DNA of 64,000 nucleotides. Origin: an uncultured Cyclobacteriaceae bacterium (GTDB taxonomy: Bacteria; Bacteroidota; Bacteroidia; Cytophagales; Cyclobacteriaceae). Positions 41,566 through 49,714 of the stretch are shown here, one piece after another (position 1 is the first letter of the stretch; every line of letters starts with the position of its first letter). The notes under the pieces are model-generated. The model had not been told where the DNA came from. It searched no databases and was given only the letters and a program-made list of their open reading frames with translations. Location of the stretch: contig CAKZRQ010000037.1 of assembly GCA_937146645.1 (NCBI GenBank), positions 124,001-188,000 of the forward strand, in the 5' to 3' direction. The position numbers and the translations under genes were made by a program.

Positions 41566-44500
41566 ATGAAGATTTCTGATTTTTCCGTAAAGAACTACCA
41601 GTTCACGCTCATCATATTTCTGATGGCCATCGCGGTAGGCACTACGACATTCCTTAACATGCCGAGGAGTGAAGATCCTGTCCTGGAATCACCTCAGTTC
41701 CCAATTATCGTGATTTATCCTGGCGCAAGCCCTGAGGATTTGGAAGAACTTGTTGTAGATCCGATTGAGAAGGAGGTTTATGCGCTTGAGGATATTAAAA
41801 GAATCAAAACCGAGATTCAGGACGGTGTGGTCAGCATTTTGGTTGAGTACAACTACGAAGAAGATGTCACCGAAAAGTATCAGGAGCTAGTTCGGGAAAT
41901 AAATGCGCTGAGAACCTCGCTTCCTGATGATATTTATTCCATCGAGGTGAATCGGGTTAGTCCATCTGATGTGAGTATTCTTCAACTTGCTTTGATCAGC
42001 GAAAACGCCTCCAAAGAAGAGCTCAAAGAACACGGAGATCGACTTCAGGAAAAACTTGAAAAAGTATCCAGTCTGAAGAAAGTTGAGATACATGGGCTCC
42101 CAGATCAAATCGTACGTGTTGAACTAGACCTAGCCAAAATTTCTGAGATAGGAATACCACTCAATGCTGTCTTAGGGAATATCCAGAGTGAAATAAGTAA
42201 TATTCCTGGAGGGCAAATTAAAGCAGGCACCAAATCCTTTAATGTCAAGACTAGCGGAAACTACTCTTCAGCAGAAGAAGTAGCAGAAACAATCATTTTC
42301 AGCTTTCAGGGAAGAAATATCGCCTTGAAAGATGTTGCGAAGGTCACAGATGATTTCGCAGATGAATCCTACCTGACTCGCTTGAATGGCTACCGATCAA
42401 TCTTTGTTACGGCAGCAATGAAGGAAGGAAACAACATCTCCGCGGTTGAAAAAGAGTACACCCCAATTCTGGAAGAGTTTAAAACCACCCTTCCAGATAA
42501 CATTGCCTATGTAAAAGCCTTCGAGCAGTCCATGTATGTGAATAAGCGACTTCAAGGCCTTGGAGTGGACTTCTTGATTGCCATCGGCTTGGTCTTTCTT
42601 ACCTTGCTTCCCCTTGGGAATCGAGCGTCCATCATCGTGATGATATCCATCCCGCTTTCATTGGCTATTGGACTAGTGATGCTGAATTCTTTAGGATTTG
42701 GTCTCAACCAATTGAGTATTGTAGGGCTCGTAGTGGCTCTTGGTCTTTTGGTGGATGATAGTATTGTAGTAGTGGAGAATATCGAACGATGGATTCGGGA
42801 GGGTCATACTCGGTTAGAGTCTGCCCTTCTGGCGACAAAGCAAATATCGCTTTCAGTAGTCGGTTGCACAGCAACTTTGATTATCGCTTTTATGCCTTTG
42901 GTCTTTCTTCCTGAAGGATCTGGAGACTTTATCAGGAGTTTGCCGATGGCAGTGATCACGAGTGTTTTAGCCTCCATGCTGGTAGCACTTACCATTATCC
43001 CTTTCCTTTCTTCAAGAATATTAAAGGAGACCGGACATAAGGAAAATCGAGTTTTGGTTTGGACTCAAAACATCATTCATAAGAGCTATGCACCACTTTT
43101 AGAGAAGGCTTTAGGAAAGCCAAAGCGAACACTGTTTATCGCCTTGGGAATATTTGGAACCTCTCTCCTTCTATTCCCGGTGATTGGCTTCAGTCTTTTT
43201 CCGCCTTCCGAAAAACCACAGTTTTTAATTAATGTCACCACACCGCTTCAATCCAATCTGGAAACCACGGATGAAGTGATTAAAGATGTGGAAACGGAGC
43301 TGATGGAGCTTCCTGAGCTTTACAACTTTGCCACGAATGTGGGCAAAGGAAATCCCAGAATCTATTACAATGAGATCCCTGAGAAGCAGAGAACGGATTA
43401 TGGGCAAATCTTTGTGCAGCTAGACCCAAACACCCTGCCGCCAGATAAAATCCGCGTGACAGAATCTCTCAAGGCAAAATTCGAGAACTATCCAGGTGCG
43501 AAAATCGAGGTGAAAAACTTTGAGCAAGGTCCTCCGGTAGTTGCTCCGGTGGAAGTTCGACTCTCTGGTGATAATTTAGATTCTTTGAGATCGATAGCCT
43601 CCAGAGTTGAAAAAATGCTCAAGGAAGTTCCGGGGACGATTTATATCAACAATCCAGTTGCGAATCTGAAAACAGATATCCGAGTAGATATTCAGAAGAA
43701 TAAGGCAAGACAGCTTGGTGTAAATATCGCTGATGTGGATCAAACTGTTCGATTGGCTATCGCCGGATTGCAATTAGGAAGTTTCTCGGATGCTAAGGGG
43801 GACGAAAAGACGATTTTGGTAACCAGCCCAGGAGCCGGAAAGCCCACTTTAAACTCACTGGACAACCTATTCATAAATAATGTCCAGAATCAATCGGTTC
43901 CTCTTTCTCAGATTGCAAATCTGAAAATGGAAAGCAGCACGCTATACATTGATCACTTCAATAAGACTCGTTCCGTGTCGGTTACTTCTTTCATCGATCA
44001 GAGCTTTTTGACTGATCGAGTCTTAAATAATGTTATAGCTGAAATGGAGGAAATGGAATTGCCAAAAGGCTATGAATACACCATGGGAGGCGAATACGAG
44101 ACCCGGCAGGAGTCTTTTGCAGGTTTCAACACGGTGATAATTGTTACAGTTTTCTCCTTCATCGCAGTTTTAATTTTGCTTTTCAAAACCTTCAAGAGCA
44201 CAATCATCGTACTATCCGTAATTCCATTAGGAATGGTTGGAGCATTGATCGCTCTTTGGTTTACCGGGAACTCATTATCCTTTGTAGCCATTGTAGGTTT
44301 GATTGCTTTAGCAGGGATAGAAGTAAAGACTTCCATCCTTCTGGTGGATTTTACGAATCAGCTCAGAATCCAAGGAAAGGGTCTGGATGAAGCTATCCGA
44401 GAGGCTGGCGAAGTTCGGTTCTTGCCTATCGTTCTGACCACGATTACGGCGATTGGAGGATTAATTCCGATTGCGATTTCTACCAATCCGTTGATTTCTC

Positions 44501-44598
44501 CTTTGGCCATTGTGTTGATCGGAGGATTAATCAGCTCGACTTTATTGTCGCGAATTGTAACACCGGTAATGTATAAGCTGTTACCACCAAAACTATAA
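41566..44598 (+). CDS. RND-family efflux pump inner-membrane protein
   Basis: A 1010-residue RND transporter starting at ATG 41566, 1 bp after the adaptor stop; an in-frame ATG at 41536 inside the adaptor gene is less likely. Architecture is complete: TM1, first periplasmic loop (from FPIIVIYPGASPEDLEELVVDPIEKEVY), TM2-6 with GFGLNQLSIVGLVVALGLLVDDSIVVVENIERWI (the DD of TM4), second periplasmic loop and TM8-12 with GNSLSFVAIVGLIALAGIEVKTSILLVDF. It extrudes small hydrophobic or amphipathic compounds using the proton gradient. The two acidic residues in TM4 (DDS) argue for an active pump. Confidence 0.96.
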   Translation: MKISDFSVKNYQFTLIIFLMAIAVGTTTFLNMPRSEDPVLESPQFPIIVIYPGASPEDLEELVVDPIEKEVYALEDIKRIKTEIQDGVVSILVEYNYEEDVTEKYQELVREINALRTSLPDDIYSIEVNRVSPSDVSILQLALISENASKEELKEHGDRLQEKLEKVSSLKKVEIHGLPDQIVRVELDLAKISEIGIPLNAVLGNIQSEISNIPGGQIKAGTKSFNVKTSGNYSSAEEVAETIIFSFQGRNIALKDVAKVTDDFADESYLTRLNGYRSIFVTAAMKEGNNISAVEKEYTPILEEFKTTLPDNIAYVKAFEQSMYVNKRLQGLGVDFLIAIGLVFLTLLPLGNRASIIVMISIPLSLAIGLVMLNSLGFGLNQLSIVGLVVALGLLVDDSIVVVENIERWIREGHTRLESALLATKQISLSVVGCTATLIIAFMPLVFLPEGSGDFIRSLPMAVITSVLASMLVALTIIPFLSSRILKETGHKENRVLVWTQNIIHKSYAPLLEKALGKPKRTLFIALGIFGTSLLLFPVIGFSLFPPSEKPQFLINVTTPLQSNLETTDEVIKDVETELMELPELYNFATNVGKGNPRIYYNEIPEKQRTDYGQIFVQLDPNTLPPDKIRVTESLKAKFENYPGAKIEVKNFEQGPPVVAPVEVRLSGDNLDSLRSIASRVEKMLKEVPGTIYINNPVANLKTDIRVDIQKNKARQLGVNIADVDQTVRLAIAGLQLGSFSDAKGDEKTILVTSPGAGKPTLNSLDNLFINNVQNQSVPLSQIANLKMESSTLYIDHFNKTRSVSVTSFIDQSFLTDRVLNNVIAEMEEMELPKGYEYTMGGEYETRQESFAGFNTVIIVTVFSFIAVLILLFKTFKSTIIVLSVIPLGMVGALIALWFTGNSLSFVAIVGLIALAGIEVKTSILLVDFTNQLRIQGKGLDEAIREAGEVRFLPIVLTTITAIGGLIPIAISTNPLISPLAIVLIGGLISSTLLSRIVTPVMYKLLPPKL

Positions 44599-44601
44599 CC
44601 A

Positions 44602-44850
44602 ATGATAAACAACTACTCCACTTTAAAAAAAGCCGTAGAGGTCTTCCACACTTACGGCATCAGTCTGGCAGGTGCCAGAAAGAATGACCATTTTATCCAA
44701 ACCTTACAGATGGATCCCATTTTCGTGAATGGGTTAATCTTCGAATTGGAATTGGAACTACAACGGTTCATCATGCAGGAGAATGTAATGGATATCAAAA
44801 CTCCCAGAGAGTTGATTGATCTACTTCTTAAAATCCCTCAAGACAATTAA
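44602..44850 (+). CDS. Acyl-carrier-protein-like protein without the pantetheine serine
   Basis: An 82-residue protein whose helix pattern resembles ACPs: an N-terminal helix, a loop, then LIFELELELQRFIMQENVMDIKTPRELIDLLLKI, which matches the helix II, loop and helix III ends of ACP (LExELxxxI ... IkTxxdlidl). At the position of the DSL motif the sequence reads DPIFVNGL, so the serine that carries phosphopantetheine is missing. It therefore cannot be a standard carrier and may be a degenerate scaffold or an ACP mimic. It is 3 bp after the RND gene and overlaps the ywbE gene by 1 base. Confidence 0.6.
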   Translation: MINNYSTLKKAVEVFHTYGISLAGARKNDHFIQTLQMDPIFVNGLIFELELELQRFIMQENVMDIKTPRELIDLLLKIPQDN

Positions 44851-45056
44851 TGGAAGAAAAATTACCTGGGTCAGAAAGGAAAAATATCTCCATTGGTGCG
44901 GAAGTTTCTGTAGTCCAAAAGCATCACCAAAGAACTGGTGAACTTACTGAGGGAGTGGTCAAGCGGATTTTGACAAAATCACGGACCCATCCACATGGAA
45001 TAAAAGTAATGCTGGAGACAGGTGAAGTAGGCCGGGTGAAATGGGTCTATTTATAA
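44850..45056 (+). CDS. YwbE-family small protein (DUF2196)
   Basis: A 68-residue protein of the YwbE family. The signature is ISIGAEVSVVQKHHQRTGELTEGVVKRILTKSRTHPHGIKVMLETGEVGRVKWV, an SH3-like beta-barrel with KOW-type character, often found in single copy across bacteria. No function is established; an RNA- or ribosome-related role is plausible because of the KOW-like fold. It starts with ATG 44850, overlapping the stop of the ACP-like gene by one base, and overlaps the convergent YehS gene by 7-10 bp. Confidence 0.85.
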   Translation: MEEKLPGSERKNISIGAEVSVVQKHHQRTGELTEGVVKRILTKSRTHPHGIKVMLETGEVGRVKWVYL

Positions 45057-45517
45057 CCCGTTCCTCTGTATCTTTTTTGTAGGCCGCGCAAAAAATATCT
45101 CAACACCTGATCTCGACAAACTCGATATTGGGGTTGTTTTGGGTTTCGGAAGAAAGCACTCAGTTCGTGCGGGCTGATGTGCATTCCCACAGAAGATAAT
45201 ACCTCAAGGATGTCATCTTCCTTGTAGGTCAAAGCTATTCGGAGCTTCCGAAAAATCTGATTATTGTTCAAGCTCTTTTCAGCCTTTGGCAATTCACCAT
45301 CCTTTTTACCGCGATTTTTTACTATTAGCCCATTGAGGAAATAAGCCAAATCCTTATCAAAGAAGGCCTGATACCCTTCATCCTCCTCCTTTTTCATCCA
45401 ATTAATTACCTCGGATTTACTGACTTCTTTACCCGAAAGACCGAAGATTTCAATCATTTGATTGTCCTTAAAATCAAAGGTGTATCGCAGAGTTCGTAGG
45501 ATATCGTTATTGCTCAT
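45047..45517 (-). CDS. YehS-family DUF1456 protein
   Basis: A 156-residue protein with two tandem copies of the DUF1456 helical unit. Copy one begins NNDILRTLRYTFDFKDNQMIEIFGLSGKEVSKSEVINWMK and copy two NNQIFRKLRIALTYKEDDILEVLSSVGMHISPHELSAFFRN, each followed by the conserved tail in which FLNGLIVKNRGKKDG and FLRGLQKRYRG occupy the same place. This is E. coli YehS-like; the role is unknown. The gene overlaps ywbE at its 3' end by 10 bp, and its start lies 17 bp downstream of the next lipoprotein gene, so those may be an operon. Confidence 0.9.
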   Translation of the reverse strand: MSNNDILRTLRYTFDFKDNQMIEIFGLSGKEVSKSEVINWMKKEEDEGYQAFFDKDLAYFLNGLIVKNRGKKDGELPKAEKSLNNNQIFRKLRIALTYKEDDILEVLSSVGMHISPHELSAFFRNPKQPQYRVCRDQVLRYFLRGLQKRYRGTGYK

Positions 45518-45533
45518 TTTCTTTAGGAAGTAT

Positions 45534-46088
45534 CTATTTATCTACAAATTCCTCTACCAAAGGCAAATAAAAGTCTTTATCAGTCTCTAATTGCGATTTC
45601 CAAAAGTAGAGTAAACTATCCTTGTTAAGGATTCCTTTATCAAATTTAAGCTGCAATTCCCTGATCCTGAATGATTCATTGACAAATAGTTCTAATTCTT
45701 TTCTATGTATCGAATCACTGAGGTCCTTATCAAAATATCCTTCATTTAAGAGGTCTTCTATGGTCCTATTTTCAGTAATCAATTTAATCAGTTGAATTGT
45801 ATCGGTTTCACTGATCAAATTAATTGATCTTTCGTCTTCCAATTGAATCTTGTAATGGATTTTAGTCAATAAAGAATCTCCCCGAATTTCAAATTTCGAA
45901 TAGGGCAATAACCCCCAATCGACATTGAATCGCTCCAACGTGTCGTCATGAAAATAGAACTCGGTGTAAATGTCATCTACACCATCACTAAGGCTTTGCC
46001 AATTGCCTGAAAGGTCAATTTCTTTTTGGTTTCTCTCTTGACAAGAAACAAGGAAGACCATAATAAAAAATGAATGAATGATTTTCAT
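45534..46088 (-). CDS. Hypothetical lipoprotein
   Basis: A 184-residue lipoprotein: the signal MKIIHSFFIMVFLVSC has Cys16 as lipobox residue. The mature sequence starts LSGNWQSLSDGVDD and is beta-rich, then becomes helical and Lys/Glu-rich at the C-terminus (HRKELELFVNESFRIRELQLKF). No family I recognise. It sits 16 bp upstream of yehS and 24 bp downstream of the next secreted protein, both on the same strand. Base composition looks a little more AT-rich than neighbours, which together with no recognised family suggests a lineage-specific gene. Confidence 0.65.
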   Translation of the reverse strand: MKIIHSFFIMVFLVSCQERNQKEIDLSGNWQSLSDGVDDIYTEFYFHDDTLERFNVDWGLLPYSKFEIRGDSLLTKIHYKIQLEDERSINLISETDTIQLIKLITENRTIEDLLNEGYFDKDLSDSIHRKELELFVNESFRIRELQLKFDKGILNKDSLLYFWKSQLETDKDFYLPLVEEFVDK

Positions 46089-46112
46089 TCGTTCGAATCC
46101 GATAAGGAAGAA

Positions 46113-47075
46113 TTAGTGAAGAACAATATTTTCAATAAAAATTACCCCAACCAACTCTCCAGTGATAGCATCAAAGCTAGTATATTTAAATTTGGTTAAA
46201 CCCCTATCATCACTTCCGACAACTTCTTTGTATTCCCAAACAAAAACATTGGCTGCATCTAAAAATCGGAATTCTGGCTTGAGCTCAAGTAATTTCCTAT
46301 CACATTTTCTTACTGCCTTCTCCAATTCAATTTTAGACAGGAATTCCCAATTTCTTTTTTCTCCTGAAAACCCGAAATCAAATGGCAATTTTGGATGAGA
46401 CAAAATCACTCCACTTTCAGTCACGAATAAATTGGTAGAATACATACCTAAGCCAGCACTTGGGTCCGAAAGCGAGAGGCAAATATCATATTTTTTCTCC
46501 TCTGTCTTGAAATAGTCTTCATTCGCCAAACCAACTTTCGCATCTCCTTTGTGCTCAAAAATTGAAGAAATATATAATCTCCTAAAATTCGACTCCCCTA
46601 TCATCCAAACCAACTTTTCTTTTACCGCCTCAGAAGCCTTTAGAGGTAAGTCTGACCATCTTCTTAATGGACGTGGGGAGTAACTTTGGTAAACACGTTC
46701 ACCACATAACGCATAAGATAGCTCACTATCATTTTCCACATAGTTCGGATCCTTAACCAGTTCTACTAATAAGGTGTCTGTGGAGCTGATATCTATAGGA
46801 ATCCAAGAAGGCATGTGAGTGGCTTTATTTGCACTCAAATAAAGGTTACCTGAATAATTATCGCTAGAATATCCTCCCCAAGTTTGATATGTATAGATTT
46901 CCGGATCGATCGTCCCAACCAAAGTAGCAAAACCCTCATACTTATCTGAGATTAACTCTAACCCATAGTCCTTCAAAGGCTCTCTGGTTTCTTTATCCAC
47001 AATTCTAAAGTAACTCTGAGAATAAACGAAAGAACAAATAGGAAAAAACGCAAAAACTAGTAGTAAACTTTTCAT
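46113..47075 (-). CDS. Hypothetical secreted protein with possible carboxypeptidase-regulatory-like start
   Basis: A 320-residue exported protein: signal peptide about 1-19 ending FVYSQ, followed by SYFRIVDKETREPLKDYGLELISDKYEGFATLVG, a carboxypeptidase-regulatory-like beta-sandwich start. The rest (about 100-320) has a Trp/Tyr-rich first part and a final beta-rich part including FKYTSFDAITGELVGV, and matches nothing I know. One Cys pair may exist (Cys130-type and Cys198-type). It precedes the small lipoprotein by 24 bp on the minus strand, so the pair is likely co-transcribed. Function unknown. Confidence 0.6.
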   Translation of the reverse strand: MKSLLLVFAFFPICSFVYSQSYFRIVDKETREPLKDYGLELISDKYEGFATLVGTIDPEIYTYQTWGGYSSDNYSGNLYLSANKATHMPSWIPIDISSTDTLLVELVKDPNYVENDSELSYALCGERVYQSYSPRPLRRWSDLPLKASEAVKEKLVWMIGESNFRRLYISSIFEHKGDAKVGLANEDYFKTEEKKYDICLSLSDPSAGLGMYSTNLFVTESGVILSHPKLPFDFGFSGEKRNWEFLSKIELEKAVRKCDRKLLELKPEFRFLDAANVFVWEYKEVVGSDDRGLTKFKYTSFDAITGELVGVIFIENIVLH

Positions 47076-47122
47076 AAAACACCAGCTAAGAAATAGTGCC
47101 TAATCTTAATAAAATAGTTTAA

Positions 47123-48529
47123 TCAAACTTCCATTTGCTTCCACTTTCCTTTCCTGAAAATAAAGTAAGCTACTAGCGCATGGAAGGAGTGGCTAAAGGA
47201 AATCGCTATAAAAATGCCCAAATAACCCAATTCAAAAGGGAAAGCCAACACATAAGCCAAGGGTATTTCAAGTCCCCAAAGTATGGCAATATTTATCCAA
47301 GCAGGAGTTTTGGTATCACCAGCTCCATTGAAAGCTTGAGTTATGACCATTCCTACCGCATAGAAAATATAGCCAAGGACAATCACAATCAGGCCCTGTG
47401 CAGCTACTTCCTTGACCTCAGGAATATCCGTGAAGAATCCAGCGAGTTCATCCGCAAAAAGAATATAGATACCTGTCACCGCCGCAAGAAAAATCACCGT
47501 ATATCTGACGGTTAGCCAAACAGCCTTTTCTGCTCGTTCTGGTTTCTTGGCTCCGAGGTTTTGCCCAACCAAAGTCGCTGCTGCACCGGATAAACCCCAG
47601 GCTGGCAGAATGGTAAAGATCAGAATACGAAAAGCTAAGGTATAGCCAGCAAGAGAGGCTGAACCGAATTCAGCATTCATCCGAGTCAATGCTAGCCAGG
47701 AAACAGAGTCAATCAGGAATTGGCCCATTCCTCCGACGGCGATCGACATGATTTTTTGGATCACATCCCATTTAATGATCAAATCCTCCTTTAGAATTCG
47801 CAGCTTATCGGAACCACCGAAGAGATGATATAGCTGGTACAAAACTCCGATTCCTCGTCCAGTAGTGGTCGCGATGGCAGCACCTTCTAATCCAAAACCA
47901 GTAAAGGAACCTATTCCAAATATCAAAAGCGGATCAAGAATGATATTTAATCCATTTGCCAGCCATAGAGAACGCATAGCTAAATGAGCGAGCCCAGCAC
48001 CTCTAAACGCACCATTAATGAGAAAGAGGAGCATAATGGCCGTATTTCCCGCAAAGATGATTCGAGAGTACATGACCCCAGATTGGACCACATCTTCCTC
48101 TGCTCCCATTAATCGAAGAATATCTGCAGCGAAAATCCAACCCAGGATTCCGAGGACCAAACTTATTGCCCCTCCTACCAGTAGCAACTGGAAAGCAGCA
48201 GCACCAGCATCTCGAAATCTCTTTTCCCCAAATCGCCTCGAAATCAAGGCTGTCGCAGCCATGCTTATCCCAAAACCGATCGCGTACACCAGAACGATGA
48301 CAGATTCAGTCAGACCAACTGTTGCTATAGCATTCTCTCCCAGCTTTGCTACAAAGAAAATATCCACCACAGCAAAGAGTGATTCCATCATCATTTCCAG
48401 GATCATAGGGATCGCTAGAATGATGATAGCAGTTTTAAGGGAGAGCTGGGTGAAATCCTGCTCTTTGCCCCGAATAGCGTCTTTGATTAATTGCCAGGTC
48501 AATGGAAAATCTTTGAGAAATTTAGGCAA
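47123..48529 (-). CDS. MATE-family efflux transporter
   Basis: A 468-residue polytopic protein with about 12 helices and the two-lobe MATE layout. Landmarks are AIPMILEMMMESLFAVVDIFFVAKLGENAIATVGLTES in lobe one, and the lobe-two start LIDSVSWLALTRMNAEFGSASLAGYTLAFRI with LVGQNLGAKKPERAEKAV. It extrudes cationic or polyspecific compounds using H+ or Na+. The N-terminal about 35 residues are a soluble extension. Start is ATG at 48529; the gene is divergent from the alpha/beta-hydrolase gene across 150 bp. Confidence 0.95.
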   Translation of the reverse strand: MPKFLKDFPLTWQLIKDAIRGKEQDFTQLSLKTAIIILAIPMILEMMMESLFAVVDIFFVAKLGENAIATVGLTESVIVLVYAIGFGISMAATALISRRFGEKRFRDAGAAAFQLLLVGGAISLVLGILGWIFAADILRLMGAEEDVVQSGVMYSRIIFAGNTAIMLLFLINGAFRGAGLAHLAMRSLWLANGLNIILDPLLIFGIGSFTGFGLEGAAIATTTGRGIGVLYQLYHLFGGSDKLRILKEDLIIKWDVIQKIMSIAVGGMGQFLIDSVSWLALTRMNAEFGSASLAGYTLAFRILIFTILPAWGLSGAAATLVGQNLGAKKPERAEKAVWLTVRYTVIFLAAVTGIYILFADELAGFFTDIPEVKEVAAQGLIVIVLGYIFYAVGMVITQAFNGAGDTKTPAWINIAILWGLEIPLAYVLAFPFELGYLGIFIAISFSHSFHALVAYFIFRKGKWKQMEV

Positions 48530-48679
48530 GGTATACTTTTTGAAGAGGTTTTATTGAGACGTGAAATACAAAGCCCAAGTCAGCAATCCTTGCGAATCCT
48601 TCGGATAATTCTGAAATTAAAGGAATTAGGGTATTCAATCCTTAGCTCAATTGTTTTTTAACCATAAATATTTTTATCC

Positions 48680-49714
48680 ATGGTCACTCATTATATCATC
48701 ACCAACCGGGAAGTCTCAAACCAAAAAGGAAGAGATTACATACCTGTCAATAGCAAAGAATCCATGCGTAAGGATGGAGACGAAGAGGCCCGACATAATC
48801 TTCGTTACGGCACGGTAACTTTCGACCCTGCAAAAACCAAAGGACTAAGCAAATACAAAGTCAACATACTGACTGATGCTCCTGAAGACGCTCTTTTATC
48901 CTATGCCGGTGGCGAAACAGTAAATAAAAAAGTCTTTCCATCCACTCAGATTTTTGAAGAGCTATACCGTTCAGGGACCAAAGCCAAAAAGCAGGAAGAC
49001 ATCCTTGTTTTCGTTCATGGATTTCGGAATGATCTTCAGGAGTCTTTAGAGACTTTAGGAGAGTTACACAAAAAATACGTGGTACCAGAAGACTCTCCCA
49101 TCGAGAAAATAGTCCTGTTTACATGGCCAGCAAAGAAGAAATTATTGAAGTATAGATCGGATGCTTTTGATGCTGAGCAGTCAGGCTTTGCGCTGGCTCG
49201 ATCCATGGGTAGTCTGCGTGAATTTTTCAGAAATAAGTTCGTGAAGGAAGGAAAAAAGGCCTGCGAACAAAACATACACCTTATGTGTCACAGCATGGGA
49301 AACCGAGTGTTTCAAAGCATGATTGCTGCGATAGATAATATGGATGTTCCTGTCACCAATATTTTCAAAGAGATTATTCTCATCGCTGCTGATGTAGATT
49401 ATGATTCTCTTCAATCTCCTAAGCCACTCTACAAAGCCATCGATTTGGGCTCCAGAGTCCATGTGTATTTCCATAATGATGATTTCGCCTTGGAGATTTC
49501 GGAAAGCACCAAAAACTCTCATAACCGCCTGGGAAGGTGGGGAACTAAGAAAACCGACCAGCTCCCAGATGATGTCTATGAATCAAATGTCACTAGTATC
49601 GAAGACATTAAAGGGGTGACGAAACATAGCTATTTCATCGATTCTGATGCTGTGGTCGGTGATTTAATTGAAGTATTCAGAGGAGAGTATTCATCATTTG
49701 AAATCGAGCCATGA
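48680..49714 (+). CDS. Alpha/beta-hydrolase (DUF900-like)
   Basis: A 344-residue soluble hydrolase of the DUF900/EntF-like alpha/beta class. The core starts DILVFVHGFRNDLQESLETL, where HGF is the oxyanion region, then IVLFTWPAK, and the nucleophile elbow LMCHSMGNRVFQSM (Ser205). The acid Asp is probably in IILIAADVDYDSLQ, and a His is near HSYFID. It has no signal peptide. The stop overlaps the start of the next gene (membrane-dipeptidase-like) by 4 bp, so the two are translationally coupled. The pairing with an amidohydrolase is unusual; the joint substrate is unknown. Confidence 0.85.
   Translation: MVTHYIITNREVSNQKGRDYIPVNSKESMRKDGDEEARHNLRYGTVTFDPAKTKGLSKYKVNILTDAPEDALLSYAGGETVNKKVFPSTQIFEELYRSGTKAKKQEDILVFVHGFRNDLQESLETLGELHKKYVVPEDSPIEKIVLFTWPAKKKLLKYRSDAFDAEQSGFALARSMGSLREFFRNKFVKEGKKACEQNIHLMCHSMGNRVFQSMIAAIDNMDVPVTNIFKEIILIAADVDYDSLQSPKPLYKAIDLGSRVHVYFHNDDFALEISESTKNSHNRLGRWGTKKTDQLPDDVYESNVTSIEDIKGVTKHSYFIDSDAVVGDLIEVFRGEYSSFEIEP

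Noticed and set aside
48018..48557. 179-codon open frame on the plus strand inside the MATE gene region
   Set aside because: It lies fully antisense to a well-supported MATE transporter; composition rich in Ile/Arg/Ser without any family pattern. It is a shadow frame.
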